From Stigonema ocellatum SAG 48.90 = DSM 106950 (GTDB lineage Bacteria > Cyanobacteriota > Cyanobacteriia > Cyanobacteriales > Nostocaceae): a DNA stretch of 46,241 nucleotides. Position numbers and translations under genes: made by a program. A model generated the notes under the pieces. That model was not told the origin of the DNA and ran no database searches. It saw only the letters and a list, made by a program, of their open reading frames with translations. The stretch lies in contig JADQBA010000070.1 in the NCBI GenBank assembly GCA_016903675.1, positions 1 through 46,241 of the forward strand, in the 5' to 3' direction. Shown here piece by piece: positions 15,549-24,100 of the stretch; within the stretch, counting starts at the first letter, position 1; every line of letters starts with the position of its first letter.

Positions 15549-15833
15549 ATGATCAAGCTCTATGGAACCAGCATCAACCTTGACCGAGCAAACCAAAAAT
15601 CGGAGTTCATTCTCACTGAGATCAATAAACACTTAGCTAATCGCGAGTGGTTAGAGCTAGATCGACCCACGATTGCTGATGTTGCAGCTTTCCCTTACAT
15701 CGCCCTAGCCCCAGACGGTAAGATCTCGTTAGACAAATACCCGAATGTTCTTTCCTGGATTGAGCGAGTTAAAAAACTTCCAGGCTTCGTGGGAATGGCT
15801 GGTATTACAGATTCTACGGCAGCAACTGTGTAG
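15549..15833 (+). pseudogene. Glutathione S-transferase with a large internal deletion
   Basis: 94 residues remain of a protein that is normally about 200. The first nine residues (MIKLYGTSI) are a typical GST N-terminus (first strand of the thioredoxin fold). The sequence then jumps directly to the C-terminal helical domain (ILTEINKHLANREWLELDRPTIADVAAFPYIAL, shown here only as a run from about residue 20; key residues are the DRPTIADVAAFP motif). About 100 residues, including the rest of the glutathione site, are missing in frame. The ribosome site AGGAGA and the promoter upstream are intact. The remnant should be inactive as a transferase. It probably formed an operon with the PNPOx-like gene 100 bp downstream. 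Confidence 0.82.
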
Positions 15834-15933
15834 AACAGTGATGTAGACGCAGCATTTGTGGTAATTGCCAACACAAATGCTTCGTTCAATCATCCCTGTC
15901 CCAAGTGACAATTTCCTATTAAGGAGGTTACAG

Positions 15934-16893
15934 ATGGCGAAACCAGGATGGTCACGAGAAGAATCACCTTTCCACACTGGGGAAATCGCAATTCAAGAAC
16001 GCCTAGGTGTGCGCGATCAGATAGACCAGCAGGGAAGACGTATGATCCGGGATTATTTGCCCGATCAGCACCGAGAGTTTTATCCCCAACTCCCTTTCTT
16101 GATAGCCGGAACAGTTGATGCATACGGTCGCCCGTGGGCTTCGATTTTGGTCGGTGAGCCTGGGTTCCTCTCCACTCCGGACTCAAGCACCTTGCGTGTG
16201 GCGACCAGACCGCTCTTTGGAGATCCATTATCAGAGACGCTAGCAGATGGGGTAAATATCGGCTTGCTTGGTATTCAATTGCACACCCGGCGACGCAATC
16301 GCATGAACGGAACAGTCACGGCAAACAATCCGGACGGCTTTAGTGTAAAAGTTGACCAGAGCTTCGGCAACTGTCCAAAATACATCCAAGCTCGCATGTT
16401 TGAACTGACCGACGGAGTGAGGGAGGTTACCACACCCAAACCGCTGTATCAAATAGAGGCATTTGGACAAACCGAACGCGCCCTCATCGCTGCTGCTGAC
16501 ACCTTCTTCATTGCCACTGCGTCTCACAGGGAAGAGGCTGGCCCTGCCAAGGGAGTCGATGTCTCCCATCGCGGCGGCAAACCAGGCTTCGTGCATATCG
16601 ATAACGACCACACCCTCACATTTCCCGACTTCGTTGGTAACTTTATGTTTAATACTATTGGCAATTTGGAGGTGAATCCCCATGCTGGTCTACTTTTTGT
16701 CGATTTCGACACAGGCAATCTGCTTTACCTAACTGGTACAGCCGAGGTAATCTGGTTCGGGGAGGAAATACGCACCTTTATGAATGCCGAACGGCTAATC
16801 CGCTTCCATCTCTCCCATGGACGCTTGGTAGAAGGTAGTTTGCCACTGCGCTGGTCGGCTCCCGATTACTCCCCCGCGTTGCAATACGGTTAA
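15934..16893 (+). CDS. Pyridoxamine 5'-phosphate oxidase-like (FMN-binding split barrel) protein
   Basis: 319 residues. The start at 15934 is chosen because AAGGAGG lies at 15919-15925; the longer frame starts inside the spacer. Visible family features are FLIAGTVDAYGRPWASILVG, VDVSHRGGKPGFVHID, and FPDFVGNFMFNTIGNLEVNP followed by GLLFVDF. These belong to large PNPOx-family proteins annotated as pyridoxamine 5'-phosphate oxidase family, FMN-binding. They are unlikely to make PLP and more likely reduce or protect against reactive compounds, which fits the GST neighbour and shared promoter. The exact substrate is unknown. Confidence 0.85.
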   Translation: MAKPGWSREESPFHTGEIAIQERLGVRDQIDQQGRRMIRDYLPDQHREFYPQLPFLIAGTVDAYGRPWASILVGEPGFLSTPDSSTLRVATRPLFGDPLSETLADGVNIGLLGIQLHTRRRNRMNGTVTANNPDGFSVKVDQSFGNCPKYIQARMFELTDGVREVTTPKPLYQIEAFGQTERALIAAADTFFIATASHREEAGPAKGVDVSHRGGKPGFVHIDNDHTLTFPDFVGNFMFNTIGNLEVNPHAGLLFVDFDTGNLLYLTGTAEVIWFGEEIRTFMNAERLIRFHLSHGRLVEGSLPLRWSAPDYSPALQYG

Positions 16894-16902
16894 GATCTGT
16901 AT

Positions 16903-16947
16903 TAGACATAGTCGTGGAAATGATTTTGGGGCGCAAGGCCTTGCGCC
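16903..16947 (+). repeat. 3'-end palindromic repeat, copy 2
   Basis: The head tagacatagtcgtggaaatg matches copy 1 at 9461 apart from one inserted G, and is followed by the perfect palindrome ggcgcaaggccttgcgcc (16930-16947). It begins 9 bp after the stop codon of the PNPOx-like gene. The palindrome core differs from copy 1 but remains fully self-complementary. Confidence 0.75.
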
Positions 16948-16998
16948 GGCATCATCAAGCGATCGCAAACGCCATTGAATTCCAAACTGACTAGTCCA

Positions 16999-17034
16999 GA
17001 GAAACCCGGTAACTTATGTGAAACCGGGGTTCTC
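16999..17034. terminator. Hairpin between convergent genes
   Basis: The arms gagaaacccggt (16999-17010) and accggggttctc (17023-17034) pair with one mismatch around a 12-base loop. The site lies between the convergent PNPOx-like and tldD genes, so it may end transcription in both directions. No clear T-run follows. Confidence 0.45.
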
Positions 17035-17092
17035 CAAGGGAAGCGAATCATTTAGGACTGTTATAACTCCGCGCCTCCTAACTCCGCGCCTC

Positions 17093-18514
17093 CTAACCCT
17101 CCGCAGCTTCCCCCCCAACAACGACATCTCTAATGCGCAGACTGGGACCACCGCAACCTACAGGTAAGCCGTTTTGTCCACCCTTACCGCAACCGCCGGA
17201 CTCATCCCAGTAAAAATCATCGCCAATGGCTTCAATATCCGTCAGGGTTTGGAAAACATTACCAGAAAGGGTAACATCTTTAACGGGTTCAGCAATTTTG
17301 CCGTTTCTAATCATCCACGCCTCACCAGCGCTAAAGGTAAACATCTCCCCGTTTGTCATCCCACCCAACCAGTTACGGGCATAAACACCCTCTTTGATAC
17401 CGTAAAACAAGTCCGCCACAGGCGTTGTTCCCCGTTCTATCCAGGTATTGGTCATTCGGACAATGGGAGCATAGAGATAATTGAGACACCGTGCATTGCC
17501 TGTGGGCGCTTCGTCTAATTTGCCTGCTGTTTCGCGAGAATGTAGGCGTCCGACTAAAACCCCATCTTGAATTAGTTGGGTGGTGGTAGCTGGTGTGCCT
17601 TCATCGTCGTAAAAGTAGCTACCACGATGTCCCTCAGGCGCTGCACCATCAAAAATTTGCAACGCTTTTGGACCGAACCGACGTCCAAGGGTCATCACCT
17701 CCAACACATCTGGGTTTTCGTAAGCCATATCTGCTTCCGAAAGATGCCCAAAGGCTTCGTGGACGAATAACCCAGTGAGAATGGGATCAATGACTACAGT
17801 ATAGGTATCGCCTTTGACTGATGGTAAGGATAGGGCTACTACTGCCATTTGTGCCGCGCTTTTGACTTGTTCATCCAAAGCAGTTAAATCTTCATAGGCT
17901 TTACGAGATCCGGTAGTTTCTCTTCCGGTTTGCACAGTTTCGCCATTTCTAGCAGTGGCGGCAAAGCGCATTTCCATATCCACCCACGATTGTTCGATGA
18001 GCGACCCTTCACTGGTAGCGAGGATTACTCTTTGGGCACTGTCACCATAGCGCACTGAGGTCGTGGTAATGCGATGGTCAAAACTTCTCAATAAGTCAGT
18101 GTAGCGATCGCATAATTCTTTTTTTTGACTGAGCGGAATTTTTCGGGGATCACTGCCTGTCAGCGGTAGTTGACATACCGCTTGCACGCTTTTCACCGGG
18201 GCTAGTACGGTTTCTTCATCACCAACCATCCGCGCTGCGGCGATCGCCTCTTCTATGCGGTCTTCAATTGTTGCCAAGCGGTTAAAGCTGCTTAACCCCC
18301 ACCCTCCTTTATAACAAGCGCGAATATGTCCACCAATTGAGATACTTTCGCTCAGGGTTTCTACTTTGTCGCCCCGCAACAAGATATCAGTTTCTTCGTC
18401 TTCCTCAAGACGAATCATTAGATAATCTACACGCGATGAGTAGCGGGCGATTAGGTCAGAAAGCAAATTTTGTGCATCTACGAGTAAATTTTGCATTTGT
18501 AGGTACGGAACCAT
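17093..18514 (-). CDS. tldD: TldD/PmbA family zinc metallopeptidase (TldD type)
   Basis: 473 residues, the usual TldD length. The zinc motif HEAFGH (252-257, HExxxH) sits in the expected central position. The C-terminal Gly-rich region (GGCGKGGQNGLPVGCGGP) is also typical of TldD. TldD works as a heterodimer with PmbA/TldE and degrades unfolded peptides; it is needed to mature some modified peptides and toxins. The partner gene is not in this window. The start could be the ATG at 18514 or the one six codons later; both lack a strong ribosome site. The 3' end runs into the CTCCGCGCC repeat in the spacer. Confidence 0.92.
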   Translation of the reverse strand: MVPYLQMQNLLVDAQNLLSDLIARYSSRVDYLMIRLEEDEETDILLRGDKVETLSESISIGGHIRACYKGGWGLSSFNRLATIEDRIEEAIAAARMVGDEETVLAPVKSVQAVCQLPLTGSDPRKIPLSQKKELCDRYTDLLRSFDHRITTTSVRYGDSAQRVILATSEGSLIEQSWVDMEMRFAATARNGETVQTGRETTGSRKAYEDLTALDEQVKSAAQMAVVALSLPSVKGDTYTVVIDPILTGLFVHEAFGHLSEADMAYENPDVLEVMTLGRRFGPKALQIFDGAAPEGHRGSYFYDDEGTPATTTQLIQDGVLVGRLHSRETAGKLDEAPTGNARCLNYLYAPIVRMTNTWIERGTTPVADLFYGIKEGVYARNWLGGMTNGEMFTFSAGEAWMIRNGKIAEPVKDVTLSGNVFQTLTDIEAIGDDFYWDESGGCGKGGQNGLPVGCGGPSLRIRDVVVGGEAAEG

Positions 18515-18585
18515 GAGAAACTAGATTTATTTTGCATTCTGACATGGGTGAGTCATCAGTCCCAGAGCGATCGCTCTACTGTCTT

Positions 18586-19002
18586 TTATTCTTTCTGAAT
18601 TATGGGACAGATTGTATCCTCCGGCTTAGTTGTTAAACTGTCCCATCCTGAAAGTAATCCCCTCAATTCACCCCGCAAGGTTAACAACTGCTCAATCTGC
18701 CGATCAATCTCAGATATCTTATCTTTTAGCTTGTGTTGAATTTCATCGCAAGCTGGTTTTCCTCCATCATAGACTTGAAGGATTTCGCCAATTTCTTGCA
18801 GACTCAAGCCAAGGCTTTGAGCGCGTTTAATAAAGGACAAACGCATAAGTACATCTGATGAAAACAGCCGGAACCCTCCCTCTGTTCGCCCTAATGAGTT
18901 GAGTAGACCCAGACTTTCATAGTAGCGGATTGTTCTAATAGGAACTCCGCTTAAAGCTGTTACCTGACCTATTAACAGCAGTTTCTTCTCTTGACTTAAC
19001 AC
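18586..19002 (-). CDS. MerR-family heavy-metal-responsive regulator
   Basis: About 138 residues from the GTG at 19000-19002. The longest frame reaches 19134 but would cover the operator at 19054-19085, so the inner start is preferred. The N-terminal winged HTH is LLIGQVTALSGVPIRTIRYYESLGLL. A long coiled dimer helix follows (about residues 80-115). Metal-site cysteines lie in KPACDEI and near the C-terminus in TICPII, as in the ZntR/CadR/PbrR subgroup. It should twist the over-spaced promoter upstream of the adjacent ATPase gene when metal binds. The target gene survives only as a fragment. Confidence 0.88.
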   Translation of the reverse strand: MLSQEKKLLLIGQVTALSGVPIRTIRYYESLGLLNSLGRTEGGFRLFSSDVLMRLSFIKRAQSLGLSLQEIGEILQVYDGGKPACDEIQHKLKDKISEIDRQIEQLLTLRGELRGLLSGWDSLTTKPEDTICPIIQKE

Positions 19003-19053
19003 GCTTGGCTTTGTGCTCCAAGTAAAGGGGACTGGGCATCGGTGGATTGGGGG

Positions 19054-19085
19054 TTGACTCTCCAGTTGACTAGAGATTCTAGTAT
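19054..19085 (+). promoter_or_regulatory. MerR-type operator/promoter
   Basis: The -35 TTGACT (19054-19059) and -10 TAGTAT (19080-19085) are separated by 20 bp, the stretched spacing that MerR proteins activate. A dyad, ctctccag then ctagagat, fills the spacer. It resembles the ZntR/CadR promoter pattern (TTGACTCT...). It reads toward the ATPase fragment and lies divergent from the MerR gene. Confidence 0.75.
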
Positions 19086-19154
19086 AGCTTGTAGTTGCGC
19101 CTGTACTAATTAATCGGAGGAAGTAGTTCTCCACTCCCTACTCCCCACTCTGTT

Positions 19155-19532
19155 GTGGCGATGGTAGGTGACGGGATCAATGATGCACCAGCTTTAGCAC
19201 AGGCGGATGTGGGAATTGCCATTGGTACTGGAACAGATGTGGCGATCGCTGAACGCGACATCACCTTAATTTCTGGGGACTTGCAAGGGATTGTCATCGC
19301 CATTCAACTGAGTCGCGCCACTATCCGCAATATCCGCCAAAATCTTTTCTTTGCCTTTGTCTATAACGCAGTTGGCATTCCCATCGCCGCTGGGATTTTG
19401 TTTCCCTTATTTGGCTGGTTACTCAACCCAATTATTGCCGGAGGAGCAATGGCATTTAGCTCTGTTTCAGTAGTCACTAATGCTTTACGTTTGCGGAATT
19501 TTCAGCCAATCAGAAGGAATTATGAATTATGA
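19155..19532 (+). pseudogene. C-terminal fragment of a copper/heavy-metal P1B-type ATPase
   Basis: 125 residues, against more than 700 for a complete enzyme. It starts exactly at the VAMVGDGINDAPALA hinge motif and keeps the last two membrane helices (NIRQNLFFAFVYNAVGIPIA and FGWLLNPIIAGGAMAFSSVS), the latter with the CopA-like MAFSSVSVV pattern. The N-terminal metal site, the CPC helix and the DKTGT phosphorylation site are missing. Immediately upstream is a ctccactccctactcccc repeat, so repeat-mediated deletion is likely. The MerR-type promoter and a GGAGG (19116-19120) remain in front of the fragment. It cannot pump. Confidence 0.88.
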
Positions 19533-19596
19533 ATTATGAAGATATATGATGAAAGAAGAAGTAAACAACGTTGTTTGCCTTGGTTGCCTACATAGC

Positions 19597-19625
19597 CAAA
19601 AAAAAGAAGTGGCAAAGCCACTTCT
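19597..19625 (-). terminator. Rho-independent terminator (minus strand)
   Basis: A perfect 9-bp stem agaagtggc/gccacttct (19605-19613, 19617-19625) has a 3-base loop and is followed on the minus strand by a run of eight T (19597-19604). It ends transcription coming from the right. The nearest minus-strand gene there is the helicase, 440 bp away, so it may serve a long 3' UTR or a small RNA. Confidence 0.65.
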
Positions 19626-19776
19626 GAAAAAATTCCCAGGTAGAACCTGAGAAAGAGTATAACGACTATAAAAATTGTAAACCGTATATTTTTACACTTA
19701 TTAACTAGATGTCTTAATCTTGTTGACTTTTATGGTTTTGCTGGCACTCTAAATCACCAGGGACTGTACACAAGTT

Positions 19777-20018
19777 GATATAGCAATCCTATTTGAGTTG
19801 CAAACACCCGCCCCAAAGGGTTCGTCAAAAGTCAAAAGTCAAAAGTCAAAAAATCAAAAATCAAAAATCAAAAATGTTTTAAATTTTGAATTTTGAGAGA
19901 AGTCTTCGCGCCGGAAGCCGGCGATCTGAACTGAGGTGATTTTGAATGACGCGCAGCGGCTTGTCCCCCAAGTCTTCAAAGTCCCCTCTGTTCGGATCTT
20001 AAATAGGATTGCTATATC
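19777..20018. mobile_element. MITE-like element with perfect 18-bp terminal inverted repeats
   Basis: The termini gatatagcaatcctattt (19777-19794) and aaataggattgctatatc (20001-20018) are perfect inverted repeats. The 242-bp body has no gene. It carries gtcaaaa 7-bp tandem repeats, an atcaaaa repeat, a small hairpin (cgccggaagccggcg) and a gcgcagcggcttgtcccc block. No clear target duplication is visible beyond TT. Parts of the same element lie at 1822-2004 and 9682-9841. Confidence 0.65.
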
Positions 20019-20067
20019 TTGGGTTATCTGTTGTTGGTTGCCATCAAGTTTGCCGAATTGCCACACA

Positions 20068-22743
20068 TTACTCCACCACCTCATTGACTGGGAATCTATC
20101 AATCAACTGCATAGCACGATTGGCATTGCTTTGCAAGGATTGGGACAAATAGGGTACGTGGGGGATCTGCGATAATAAATCCAAAGTCCGACGTAAAATT
20201 CGTACCACATCACCTTCATCCAAACTGGTATTTTCACAGAGTTGAACCCACTCCATTCCTAACGCCCATTGTTCTAAAAGAGCAATTAACTCAAACTCCA
20301 ACCATATAGGCAAAGCGACATTATACCGACGTTGCAGCTGGAAAATGGTACGGCGAATTCCCCGCAACTTTGATAAAGCTTCTGCGACTTCATCGCTGAG
20401 ATCGAAGTTAACCTTACTGTCTGGACGCGGGGTTTCTGTCACCAAAGCTGCTACTGCTGCTGCTAAATGATGCGGATCTAAGTTGTCAAGTTCACCACTG
20501 GCAAATGCTAAACCTAACCACAATTCATTCTCTCCCCGAATTGCTGCGGCAATTTTCCCTAGTCTTGTGGGAATTAGGTTCTCTAGACATTCAAAGCGCT
20601 GCAAAATATCAATTAGATTGAGAAATTCTTGCCAGTGACGTTGAGATTGTTGGGCTACTTGTGCTTGCAAATGTTGAATTTCCGCTTCTAGTTCAGTGAT
20701 GCGTGTTCTGCGTTTGAAAACAGTAGATACATTCCCAGATTGACGCAGGGGGTGAGACTCGATTTGCTCTTGCAGTGCAGTAACCAGACTGAGTTGTTCT
20801 GCTACTTCACTCGGTAGACGCAGGAACTCTCGTGCATCGGGAATTTGTTGGGCGATCGCTGCTGTTTCCTCATTACCGTTGCATATCTGTCCAGATCTTA
20901 TAGGCATGTGGGCGGGTGGTAGCAAGTCTGGTTCCACATCAATTCGCGGTAATTCCCCATACAAATCCACCACATCCTTAGTGGTCACCACATACCAGCG
21001 GTTATCTTGTCCCAAACATACCAAGTAAGGAGACTGACCTGGTCCTGGTGTTTTCCCTACTAGCACTGCTGTTATAGGTACAGCTAATGTTATATTTTTT
21101 ACTTTGAGACTTAACAGCGTCCCGGACACTGCAAAACTCAACATCATCACCAATTCCTCTTGTCGGACTTCCAGTGCTTGCTCTTGCAGCGTTTTGAGAA
21201 GCTTTTGTTCCACCCGCAGGCGTTGCCGTAATTTCTCGTAACTTGCTAGTTCACTTTCGTCAATGGTCGCTGCTTGTGTCTCAAGTTGAGCGAGTTCTGT
21301 TTCCAGTTGAGCAATCTGCTCGTACTGTGGTCGTAGGTGTAACGTCGCTAAGTACTGACCAAAACTGCGTTCTATGAGTTCCTTAGCTTGCTCCAAAGTA
21401 TGAGTTTGGAGTAAGTTCAGCACCATACCATAACCGGGCGTAAATTGGCTAACTAAGGGGTCTGCTTTGGATGTTGCCAAATATGCTGCTTCTTTCGCTC
21501 CTTCAAAAGGAGTTTCCAGGGTCACCACATGACCTCGTTCATCCATTCCCCTGCGACCAGCCCTTCCTGCCATTTGCAGGAACTCGGAAGGGTTCAACAG
21601 GCGGTGTCCAGTGTCGGTACGTTTGGAAAGGGTAGAAATAACTGTTGTCCGGGCTGGCATATTAATTCCCGCCGCCAGTGTCTCGGTAGCAAAGACTACT
21701 TTAATTAGCCCCTGCTGAAAGAGTTCTTCTACTAGCACCTTCCATGCAGGCAAAATACCAGCATGGTGAGCTGCAATCCCTCGGTACAAAGGTGCAATTT
21801 GTCCAGAACGTCCTGCTTCAGGATTGCGGTTTAAAAATTCGTCAATTTGCACCCGTAACTGATACGCCTCCTCTGGATTGACCAGCCACAAGTCGCCCAC
21901 CTCCGCCACGGCTTTATCACATCCTCGGCGACTGAAAATAAAGTAAATTGCTGGTAGCATGTCCCGATCTTGTAGGTGGCTCAGAACATAATCTATGCTA
22001 GGAGCCTCGGGTCTACCACCTTTACCCCTTTGTGTGTCTCCCCTTTTTCCCCTTTTCTTTAACAGACGGGGGTTAATTTGAGTTTTGTCATCATTCAGCA
22101 GGGGGAATAGCCCTTTGGTGTTGCCAAAGTGAAATTCTAAAGGAACAGGGCGATAATCTGAGTAGATTAAATCAGTCGGACCATGAACTTGATTTAACCA
22201 ATTGGTGAGTTCATCGCTGTTTGCAACGGTCGCGGAAAGGGCTGCGAGTTGAACTTCTCGGGGGCAATAGATGATTGATTCTTCCCAAACCGTCCCCCGT
22301 TGGCGGTCATTCATGTAGTGGCATTCATCCAGCACCACTGCTTCCACGTCTACTAATGAGATGCCGATTTGCCCGATTGGTGTGCCATACAGCATGTTCC
22401 GGAAAATTTCTGTGGTCATCACCAGAATCGGTGCATCCCGATTAATACTGGCATCTCCAGTTAATAATCCGACATGATCAAAGCCAAATTTTTGGCGGAA
22501 GTCACGTAATTTCTGATTCGATAGCGCCTTGAGGGGAGTCGTGTAAAATACTCTTTTTCCACGCGCCAGAGCGCGATAGATGGCGTATTCCCCTACTAAT
22601 GTTTTGCCTGATCCTGTGGGCGCACAGACAACTACAGACCTTCCAGCGTTCAGGGAAGCGATGGCATCATTCTGGAATTGATCCAGTTTAAATGGAAATA
22701 TGGAATTCGGGTCAACTTCTGGAGACAGCGCAGGATAATTCAC
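20068..22743 (-). CDS. Ski2-like DECH-box RNA helicase
   Basis: 891 residues. Walker A is APTGSGKT (41-48), motif Ia TTPLKALSNQK, motif II DECHYMND (139-146), motif III SATVANS, motif VI QMAGRAGRRG. A long C-terminal part with coiled-coil stretches and a helical DSHCT-like end follows. This matches the cyanobacterial Ski2/Mtr4-like helicases related to plant ISE2, which remodel RNA in processing and decay. Around residues 229-243 the sequence KKRGKRGDTQRGKGGR is encoded by a simple gggga/aaagggg repeat (22013-22060), probably an inserted low-complexity loop. The start at 22743 gives the expected short lead-in before the Q-like motif. Confidence 0.92.
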   Translation of the reverse strand: MNYPALSPEVDPNSIFPFKLDQFQNDAIASLNAGRSVVVCAPTGSGKTLVGEYAIYRALARGKRVFYTTPLKALSNQKLRDFRQKFGFDHVGLLTGDASINRDAPILVMTTEIFRNMLYGTPIGQIGISLVDVEAVVLDECHYMNDRQRGTVWEESIIYCPREVQLAALSATVANSDELTNWLNQVHGPTDLIYSDYRPVPLEFHFGNTKGLFPLLNDDKTQINPRLLKKRGKRGDTQRGKGGRPEAPSIDYVLSHLQDRDMLPAIYFIFSRRGCDKAVAEVGDLWLVNPEEAYQLRVQIDEFLNRNPEAGRSGQIAPLYRGIAAHHAGILPAWKVLVEELFQQGLIKVVFATETLAAGINMPARTTVISTLSKRTDTGHRLLNPSEFLQMAGRAGRRGMDERGHVVTLETPFEGAKEAAYLATSKADPLVSQFTPGYGMVLNLLQTHTLEQAKELIERSFGQYLATLHLRPQYEQIAQLETELAQLETQAATIDESELASYEKLRQRLRVEQKLLKTLQEQALEVRQEELVMMLSFAVSGTLLSLKVKNITLAVPITAVLVGKTPGPGQSPYLVCLGQDNRWYVVTTKDVVDLYGELPRIDVEPDLLPPAHMPIRSGQICNGNEETAAIAQQIPDAREFLRLPSEVAEQLSLVTALQEQIESHPLRQSGNVSTVFKRRTRITELEAEIQHLQAQVAQQSQRHWQEFLNLIDILQRFECLENLIPTRLGKIAAAIRGENELWLGLAFASGELDNLDPHHLAAAVAALVTETPRPDSKVNFDLSDEVAEALSKLRGIRRTIFQLQRRYNVALPIWLEFELIALLEQWALGMEWVQLCENTSLDEGDVVRILRRTLDLLSQIPHVPYLSQSLQSNANRAMQLIDRFPVNEVVE

Positions 22744-23203
22744 TCAATCAAAATTGCAACCGGACTTTTTACTATATTAACTACTCTTTTTTGACTCTCC
22801 CCTTCCCTTTAGGTAAGAAGATTCTGTAAGAGGTTTAGCCTTTATCTCTCACATATCCGACTGTCGGAATTTCCCACACAATGGTGGTGATTCCCGTAGG
22901 CGTGGTTCCTGGACTCAACCCACTTGGGATTGGTACGGGCGTATTGCAATACTCCCGTACAACCAGTCCGGGGGTAGGGTCATGAAGACCTGTTTAACCC
23001 TATTGTAGCACGAAGCTTGCACGAGGGTCAACTAACAGGCGTGGGAGCTTCGCAAAAAAAACATTGATTTTTGACGGGGACTGAAGGGAACTACAGAACT
23101 ACATCTCCATGTCTGAAGTCATTTGCTCTGCTGTCAACTTTCTAGGAGGCGCGGAGTGAGAAGTTAGGAGTTAGGAGTTAAAATTCATAATTCATAATTC
23201 CTC
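22744..23203. other. Hairpin-rich spacer between proC and the helicase gene
   Basis: No gene is supported. It contains ccgactgtcgg (about 22858), a 28-bp near-palindrome gtacgggcg...cgtac centred at 22946 (22933-22960, one mismatched pair), and a further self-complementary stretch with cacgaagcttgcacg (about 23010-23024). The right end carries a gttaggag 7-8 bp repeat. The density of stems suggests a structured RNA or a decayed insertion element. Confidence 0.4.
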
Positions 23204-24019
23204 TCATTTTCCTAATTCCTGTGAGCGAGATGTAGCAGCTTTAACCGCCTCTATGATAGCTGAGCGAAATCCTGCTCGTTCTAACTGGGCAATACCAGCG
23301 ATGGTGGTACCTCCGGGACTGGTAACACGGTCTTTAAGTTCTGCTGGATGTATTTTTGTTTCATTCAGAAGGGTGGCTGTTCCCAGTACTGTTTGTAATG
23401 CCAGTTGATTGGCGATCGCTCTCGGTAAACCTGCTGCTACCCCTCCATCGGCGAGTGCTTCTACAAGCACTGCCACGTATGCAGGTCCTGATCCTGATAG
23501 TCCCGTGACTGCATCCATCAGCGTTTCTGGAACTTCTACCACTTCTCCTACCGCCGAAAATATCTTTCGTGCTATTTCTTGGTGGTTTGCTTTGGTGTAT
23601 GCACCTAAACATATTGCCGTAATTCCGGCTCCCACCGTGGCTGGGGTATTGGGCATTGCCCGAATGACTGGTACCTCCCGAAAAGCTGCTTCTAGCTGAC
23701 TTAAAGAAACACCTGCCAAAATGGAAACAACTAGGGGCTTTGCATCTTCTATACTAATCACATCTGCTACTTCTTGGGCTACCGCACTCAATATTTGGGG
23801 TTTCACTGCCAAAAATACAACTTCCGTTGCTTGAGTGAAAACTAAACGGTTATCCGCTGTCACAGCAATATTGTATTTATCCTCCAGAAAACTCTGCCGG
23901 GAGTAATCCGGTTCGCTGACTAAGACTTCTGATGGTTGATAAATACTTTGAATAATAAGGCGGGATAAGAGCGCTTCTCCCATTACCCCACCCCCAATTA
24001 AGCCAAATTTAATAGTCAT
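23204..24019 (-). CDS. proC: Pyrroline-5-carboxylate reductase
   Basis: 271 residues, normal length. It makes proline from 1-pyrroline-5-carboxylate with NAD(P)H. The Rossmann motif is LIGGGVMGEALLSRL (about 7-21). Later motifs are VVSILAGVSLSQLE, VIRAMPNTPATVGAGIT, and the family signature ending SGSGPAYV with the DRVTSPGGTTIAGI segment. It is the last gene of the pipX-pipY-sepF-proC order on this strand, an arrangement I know from several cyanobacteria. There is 81 bp between sepF and this start. Confidence 0.96.
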   Translation of the reverse strand: MTIKFGLIGGGVMGEALLSRLIIQSIYQPSEVLVSEPDYSRQSFLEDKYNIAVTADNRLVFTQATEVVFLAVKPQILSAVAQEVADVISIEDAKPLVVSILAGVSLSQLEAAFREVPVIRAMPNTPATVGAGITAICLGAYTKANHQEIARKIFSAVGEVVEVPETLMDAVTGLSGSGPAYVAVLVEALADGGVAAGLPRAIANQLALQTVLGTATLLNETKIHPAELKDRVTSPGGTTIAGIAQLERAGFRSAIIEAVKAATSRSQELGK

Positions 24020-24100
24020 TTGTCATTTGTCATTGGTCATTCGTCATTAGCTAGCATGAAAAATCAGAAATTACTTTGAACCAATAACTAAAATTTATGT

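Larger units (their letters stand above)
19533..20067. other. Gene-poor spacer
   Basis: It holds, from left to right, a short palindrome (aaacaacgttgttt, about 19563-19576), the minus-strand terminator, about 150 bp with nothing recognised, and the MITE-like element at 19777-20018. No protein gene is supported. Confidence 0.6.
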
